Positions 60,203 to 64,000 of a stretch of DNA of 64,000 nucleotides are shown here, piece by piece. Location: positions 620,001 through 684,000 of the forward strand of contig NZ_JACBXU010000001.1 in NCBI RefSeq assembly GCF_013415305.1, written 5' to 3'. The translations under genes were made by a program, and so were the position numbers. The notes beneath the pieces were generated by a model, which did no database searches, had not been told where the DNA came from, and saw only the letters and a program-made list of their open reading frames with translations. This DNA comes from Pantoea sp. WMus005 (GTDB lineage: Bacteria; Pseudomonadota; Gammaproteobacteria; Enterobacterales; Enterobacteriaceae). How positions within the stretch are numbered: position 1 is the stretch's first letter; every line of letters begins with the position of its first letter.

Positions 60203-60880
60203 TCAGTTGCGTTCGATGCGCTGAAATTCAATGACCCAGACCCAGGGATTCACTTCCCAGCTGGTCGCACCATACTGTTTTTCCCAGGCTTTGCGATACG
60301 CCTCTTTGGGGGATTCAGAGTTGGCTTTTATGGTGAAGAAGTTATTCAGGAAATGCGAGTCGGTTTGTACGCCCTCGGCCCGGATGTCATCTTCACTGAT
60401 GTCCTGAATCTTCTCTGCACGGACGCCGGTAATTTCAAGATTGATGCGGCTGGCCCAGCGCGGCATATGAATGGCAGTCTGCCAGCCAAACTCTTCGGCT
60501 TCCGGGGTGCTCAGTGCATGCTGTCCCAGCTCATTGCTGTCGGCACGATACTGACAATATTCTGGCAGGCGAAATGGTGTCGGGTCACGTTCATACTCGG
60601 CCAGATCGCGCTCAGGCACCATCGGGCCACGCCAGGTTTCACGCACCCAGAGTATGTCACCTGGTTTGCCATAGGGGCATTGATAGCTGATGTCGGTCAT
60701 CGACATCATTTTGTAGCCATGCAGATGGTTAGCACTCACATCGAAGGCGTGTACGCCCTCGTGATGATCCTGTCCCGGACCGAAAGCCTGAGTTTTCATA
60801 ATGCGCCGGGTTTGCGTTTGCTGGCCAACCAACAGGGCACGAACACGCTGTTCGGAAAAAAGAATCGGCCGTTCTTTCAT
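60203..60880 (-). CDS. Phage-type ASCH-like protein
   Basis: A 225-residue protein of a family common in lambdoid prophages: it opens with MKERPILFSEQRVRALLVGQQTQTRR and has CPYGKPGDILWVRETW, IHMPRWASRINLEITGVR and an ending NPWVWVIEFQRI. The beta-barrel looks like an ASCH/PUA-type RNA- or nucleotide-binding fold. Its role in phages is not known to me. No other phage gene lies next to it, so it is an isolated remnant or a captured cargo gene near the tRNA-Asn site. Confidence 0.75.
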   Translation of the reverse strand: MKERPILFSEQRVRALLVGQQTQTRRIMKTQAFGPGQDHHEGVHAFDVSANHLHGYKMMSMTDISYQCPYGKPGDILWVRETWRGPMVPERDLAEYERDPTPFRLPEYCQYRADSNELGQHALSTPEAEEFGWQTAIHMPRWASRINLEITGVRAEKIQDISEDDIRAEGVQTDSHFLNNFFTIKANSESPKEAYRKAWEKQYGATSWEVNPWVWVIEFQRIERN

Positions 60881-61487
60881 TGATTACCTCTTTTTATTAG
60901 TAGAACCCGGTTACTGCTGTATAAGTCCATTTGCTTCACATCTGGTAGTTAGCATAAAAGCTTTAAATCATTTTGCTTAATAATTTTTCGCCTGATAGTC
61001 GCCTGGAAATTGTCACGTTGGGTATCAAAAACCAGCAAAATGCAAAAAGCGCACCAACGCTTTTTTCACAACGGGCTGATCGCGACGAACAGCACGGATA
61101 CAGTACGTTATAACGATAAAAATAGGAACCTTTTCAGACTTTCTCGCCTGTCATTGCGCACACTTTTACAATTAATTGCGTGACAAAAAAATGTTCAGCA
61201 GGGTCTGTATAATGGGTTAAGCACTTACAAAACATTACTGCTGTTAAACTAATTTTCTTAGCAGAAATTGACTGAGTAAAGGCTGAAAACGGCCAAAATT
61301 GCGGTTATTGTGTAACAGAGATGCTATACAGATGATCCAGATCTCATTTTTCTGCCCGAAAACACTGGCAGCGCCGCTCTTTTCAACACCACTGTAAGAA
61401 AAGTGTCATTAGCCAGTCGCTATGATGGCTTGCCGTTCGCGCACTGGCGCAACGAATCTGCGGTCGATCACTACAGGGAGAAAGTTT
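60881..61487. other. AT-rich intergenic region before yedJ
   Basis: About 600 bp without a supported gene. A TATAAT at 61208-61213 is promoter-like, and AAAAAGCG/CGCTTTTT at 61044-61065 is a weak hairpin with a T-run. The stretch is more AT-rich than the flanks. It may be the scar of the element that brought in the phage-type gene. Confidence 0.45.
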
Positions 61488-62192
61488 ATGTCACTCACAC
61501 TCTGGCAATCTCGCTATGAAAGCTGGTTTCAGGCGAACTGGATCCACGACGACGGCGCGCACGATATCGCCCATTTACGGCGCGTCTGGATGAGCGCACA
61601 GCGCATCATGTCCGGTACGCCCGCTGATCCGCTGGTGGTGCTGACCGCCTGCTATTTTCACGATGTGGTGAATCTGCCGAAGAACCATCCGGAACGCCAT
61701 CTCGCCTCGACCTATGCCGCAGCGGAAACCCAGCGCATTCTGCAGCAGGATTTCCTCGATTTCCCTGCTGATAAGATTGATGCGGTGATGCATGCCGTTA
61801 AAACCCACAGTTTCAGCGCCGGGATACCGCCGCAAACGCTGGAAGCCAAAATTGTGCAGGATGCTGACCGGCTGGAGTCGCTGGGCGCAATCGGGCTGGC
61901 GCGTGTCTTCTACACCGCTGGTGCACTGAATCGCCCCTTGTTCGATAGTCAGGACCCACTGGGTAAAAATCGCGAGTTGAACGATGTTAAGTGGACTCTG
62001 GACCATTTTCAGAAGAAGCTGCTCCGGCTGCCGGAAACCATGCACACCGAAACCGGTCGCCTGCTGGCTGAGCATAACGCCGACTTCCTGGTACGCTATA
62101 TGGCAAAGCTTTATGCCGAGCTTCAGGGCAATCTGGTGGGAATGGATGAAGGCGTGCTGCGGGACTTCACCCCTTTGCAAACCGAATATTAA
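61488..62192 (+). CDS. yedJ: HD-domain phosphohydrolase YedJ
   Basis: A 234-residue HD-superfamily protein equivalent to E. coli YedJ (231 residues). Metal residues are in HDIAHLRRVW, CYFHDVVNLPKNHPE (the HD pair), MHAVKTHSFSAGIPPQT and IVQDADRLESLGAIG (late Asp). It should be a metal-dependent phosphohydrolase; the substrate is unknown. The start was placed at MSLTLWQ (61488) after AGGGAGAAAG. It lies next to dcm as in E. coli, with one small gene between. Confidence 0.92.
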   Translation: MSLTLWQSRYESWFQANWIHDDGAHDIAHLRRVWMSAQRIMSGTPADPLVVLTACYFHDVVNLPKNHPERHLASTYAAAETQRILQQDFLDFPADKIDAVMHAVKTHSFSAGIPPQTLEAKIVQDADRLESLGAIGLARVFYTAGALNRPLFDSQDPLGKNRELNDVKWTLDHFQKKLLRLPETMHTETGRLLAEHNADFLVRYMAKLYAELQGNLVGMDEGVLRDFTPLQTEY

Positions 62193-62263
62193 ATTTTTAT
62201 GACAGTATGTTAATCGAAACGGTCATCCGGTAGCGTGTAGCGATAACAAAAAGGAGCTGCCCG

Positions 62264-62545
62264 ATGACCGAAACTGTTAATTTAACGATTAAAATTGATC
62301 CCGAGCTTAAAGAAACGATTAAGCAGCTGGCGCTGGAAAACCAGATTTCAATGAGCCAGGAAATCGTTCAGCGTTTGCAGGCGAGCCTGGAAACGCATCC
62401 CCATCCGGCAATTGATAATCAGGACATCACTGAAGAGGGGACGGAGGGAGCCGGTGCCACGGATGCGAAGACCGATGGATTAAGCGCCTCTGAGTTGAAG
62501 CAGATCCGCCTGCTGCTGAAGAAGCAGACCAAGAAGAAGAAATAA
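62264..62545 (+). CDS. Small ribbon-helix-helix (Arc-like) protein
   Basis: A 93-residue protein. Residues 4-44 (VNLTIKIDPELKETIKQLALENQISMSQEIVQRLQASLE) form the strand-helix-helix pattern of Arc/MetJ-type DNA-binding proteins. The middle is a low-complexity acidic linker and the C-terminus is a Lys-rich tail (KKQTKKKK). AAGGAG precedes the ATG. It ends just before a terminator shared with dcm. Such Arc-like proteins are common in enterobacteria and phages; the target is unknown. Confidence 0.75.
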   Translation: MTETVNLTIKIDPELKETIKQLALENQISMSQEIVQRLQASLETHPHPAIDNQDITEEGTEGAGATDAKTDGLSASELKQIRLLLKKQTKKKK

Positions 62546-62550
62546 AACAA

Positions 62551-62575
62551 AAACCCGTCTCAGGACGGGTTTTTT
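62551..62575. terminator. Terminator between the Arc-like gene and dcm
   Basis: AAACCCGTC-TCAG-GACGGGTTT followed by TTT, a perfect 9-bp stem between convergent genes; strong on the plus strand and A-rich enough to work on the minus strand. Confidence 0.92.
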
Positions 62576-62579
62576 CATT

Positions 62580-63965
62580 TCAGAGCATTGACGACTTCAG
62601 CTGGCGAATATGGGGCAGCAGCAGCTGTGCGACCGCAGCAAATACCGGCACGACCACCGAGTTACCAAACTGTTTATACGCCTGGGTATCCGAGACCGGA
62701 ATGCGGAACGGCTCACGGCCTGGCACATCAAAGCCCATCAGGCGCGCGCACTCGCGTGGGGAGAGACGGCGTGGCCGCCGCGCCATATTATCCGCATCCT
62801 GAAACGCCGCTTCACCCAATGCGCTATCCCAGCCGCGATCGATCAGAATCTCTGAGCCATCTTTATAGTAACGCGCCGACAGCGTACGCACGCAGCAGTC
62901 AGGATTGCGCGGATCGTTGAGGCCAAAGCCAAACCCATTGCCTTTCGCTTTATGTTTTTTTGCATACTGATAGAGGTAGCGCCACAGCACTGGCGACAGA
63001 GTATATTTGTCGTCAGGCGCGCTTTCCAGCAGGCTTTGCAGGCTGGGCACCTGCGCCGGATAGAAACGACGGATATCGCGCAGGGTGAAATCCTGCTTTT
63101 TCAGGTCACGGCGAATACCCACCAGCACAATGCGTTCGCGATGCTGCGGCAGGAAGTGACGCGCATCGATCACTTTGGCATCCGGGCTGCTGGCGCCGGC
63201 ATCCGCCACGTCATAGCCCAGCTCATCCAGCGTCTCCATGATAATGGCGAAGGTGCGGCCTTTATCGTGGCTCTTGAGGTTTTTCACATTCTCCAGCACA
63301 AAGAAGGGCGGCTTCTTGGCAGCCAGAATGCGGGCGACATCAAAAAACAGCGTGCCCTGTACCTGACACTCAAAACCGTGCGCGCGGCCCAGCGCATTTT
63401 TCTTGCTGACGCCCGCCAGCGAAAAGGGCTGGCAGGGAAAACCGGCCAGTAACACCTGATGATCGGGAACCGCGGCATCAATCGCGCGGTATATCTCGTC
63501 ATCGTCAGTCAGACCTTCCGGCTGGGTCACCTGACGGATGTCGGTATTGAAGTGATGCTCCAGTGGATCGCTGTAGTGGTTGGCTTTGTAAGTGCGCACG
63601 GCTTCTTTATTCCATTCACTGGTAAAGACGCACTTGCCGCCAATCGCTTCGAATCCTTTGCGAATACCACCAATCCCGGCAAAGAGATCGATAAAACGAA
63701 ACTCAGGATGATCATAATGGGCCGGTCGGGTCGGCAGCAGACCCTGTAACAGCGACAGCTCCGCCTCACACAGCGGTGGCAGGGCGCTTTTACCCTGCCG
63801 AATCCGGTTCAGCAGGGCCGGCGTCCAGCAGGAAAATCCCGCCTGCTGCAGGCGGGTCGTGACATCACGAACCGAATAGATTGCCAGCACCTGCTGAAAA
63901 AGTTCAGACGCATCAGCAGATGAAAGTGCAGCAGAGAGTGGTTCAGCGAGGGCGGCGGGATGCAT
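62580..63965 (-). CDS. dcm: DNA (cytosine-5) methyltransferase Dcm
   Basis: A 461-residue 5-methylcytosine methyltransferase similar to E. coli Dcm over its whole length. Motif I is [16 protein letters not shown], the catalytic Cys178 lies in motif [11 protein letters not shown], motif VI is FVLENVKNL, motif [14 protein letters not shown] and motif [12 protein letters not shown]. The N-terminal 85 residues, specific to Dcm, are present. It should methylate the second C of CCWGG. In E. coli vsr overlaps the 3' end of dcm; here an Arc-like gene faces it instead and no vsr is present, so T:G mismatch repair after deamination must rely on another enzyme. Confidence 0.95.
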   Translation of the reverse strand: MHPAALAEPLSAALSSADASELFQQVLAIYSVRDVTTRLQQAGFSCWTPALLNRIRQGKSALPPLCEAELSLLQGLLPTRPAHYDHPEFRFIDLFAGIGGIRKGFEAIGGKCVFTSEWNKEAVRTYKANHYSDPLEHHFNTDIRQVTQPEGLTDDDEIYRAIDAAVPDHQVLLAGFPCQPFSLAGVSKKNALGRAHGFECQVQGTLFFDVARILAAKKPPFFVLENVKNLKSHDKGRTFAIIMETLDELGYDVADAGASSPDAKVIDARHFLPQHRERIVLVGIRRDLKKQDFTLRDIRRFYPAQVPSLQSLLESAPDDKYTLSPVLWRYLYQYAKKHKAKGNGFGFGLNDPRNPDCCVRTLSARYYKDGSEILIDRGWDSALGEAAFQDADNMARRPRRLSPRECARLMGFDVPGREPFRIPVSDTQAYKQFGNSVVVPVFAAVAQLLLPHIRQLKSSML

Positions 63966-64000
63966 GCGTTTTTCCTTAACAGTAAGGTGCCTATGCTATC

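Noticed and set aside
1..64000. CRISPR arrays, insertion sequences or integrases
   Set aside because: No regularly spaced repeats, no transposase or recombinase motifs were seen in any frame.

Overview
The window looks like a chromosomal segment of an Erwiniaceae enterobacterium, most likely Pantoea. It is GC-rich. Its right end keeps the gene content that Escherichia coli carries around amn, yeeO, an asparagine tRNA, mtfA, yedJ and dcm. The middle holds a bacteriorhodopsin-type pump with a Blh retinal-forming enzyme, a pair I know from Pantoea. No phage integrase, transposase or CRISPR array is visible. The genus is inferred from gene content, not from a marker gene.

Layout. 1-10.7 kb: a catabolic block with an M20 amidohydrolase (cut by the window edge), a GabT-like aminotransferase, an Lrp/AsnC regulator, a GNAT acetyltransferase, the two hydantoinase/oxoprolinase subunits, a pyruvate-oxidase-like ThDP enzyme and an SDR. 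10.8-11.6 kb: two overlapping unknown genes. 11.9-15.4 kb: a tight operon of amidase, NCS1 permease and biuret-hydrolase-like enzyme behind a strong sigma-54 promoter, so probably nitrogen scavenging. 15.4-22.4 kb: an eroded EAL-domain fragment, then MscS, a BetT-type choline transporter, a DUF2254 protein and a SulP anion transporter with a long structured leader containing a six-codon ORF and a terminator. 22.4-28.6 kb: AT-richer accessory DNA with two chemoreceptors (each with a sigma-28-type promoter), a YmgB/AriR-like small protein, a small kinase and a gutted xenobiotic acetyltransferase. 29.1-30.7 kb: rhodopsin plus blh.

30.7-42.1 kb: a complete C-P lyase locus. It runs phnF-G-H-I-J-K-L-M-N-P with overlapping or abutting reading frames, then phnC-D-E-E, and each half has its own Pho box. 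42-51.7 kb: a hybrid sensor kinase, a divergent sugar ABC transporter operon ending in a D-lyxose-isomerase-type cupin, an AraC regulator, an SDR and an OmpR-type response regulator. 52-54 kb: an AdeP-like purine permease followed by two inverted, diverged copies of a hairpin-rich GC repeat whose stems show compensatory changes. 54-64 kb: the conserved amn/yeeO/tRNA-Asn/mtfA/yedJ/dcm backbone with a lactonase, a missed 51-residue ORF, a phage-type gene and a small RHH-like protein inserted.

The best candidates for something not yet described are the SulP leader (20.69-20.96 kb), the inverted structured repeat pair (53.4-54.0 kb), the sigma-54 biuret-type operon and the unknown gene pair at 10.8-11.6 kb. 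All coordinates and motifs were read by eye; no database search was run.
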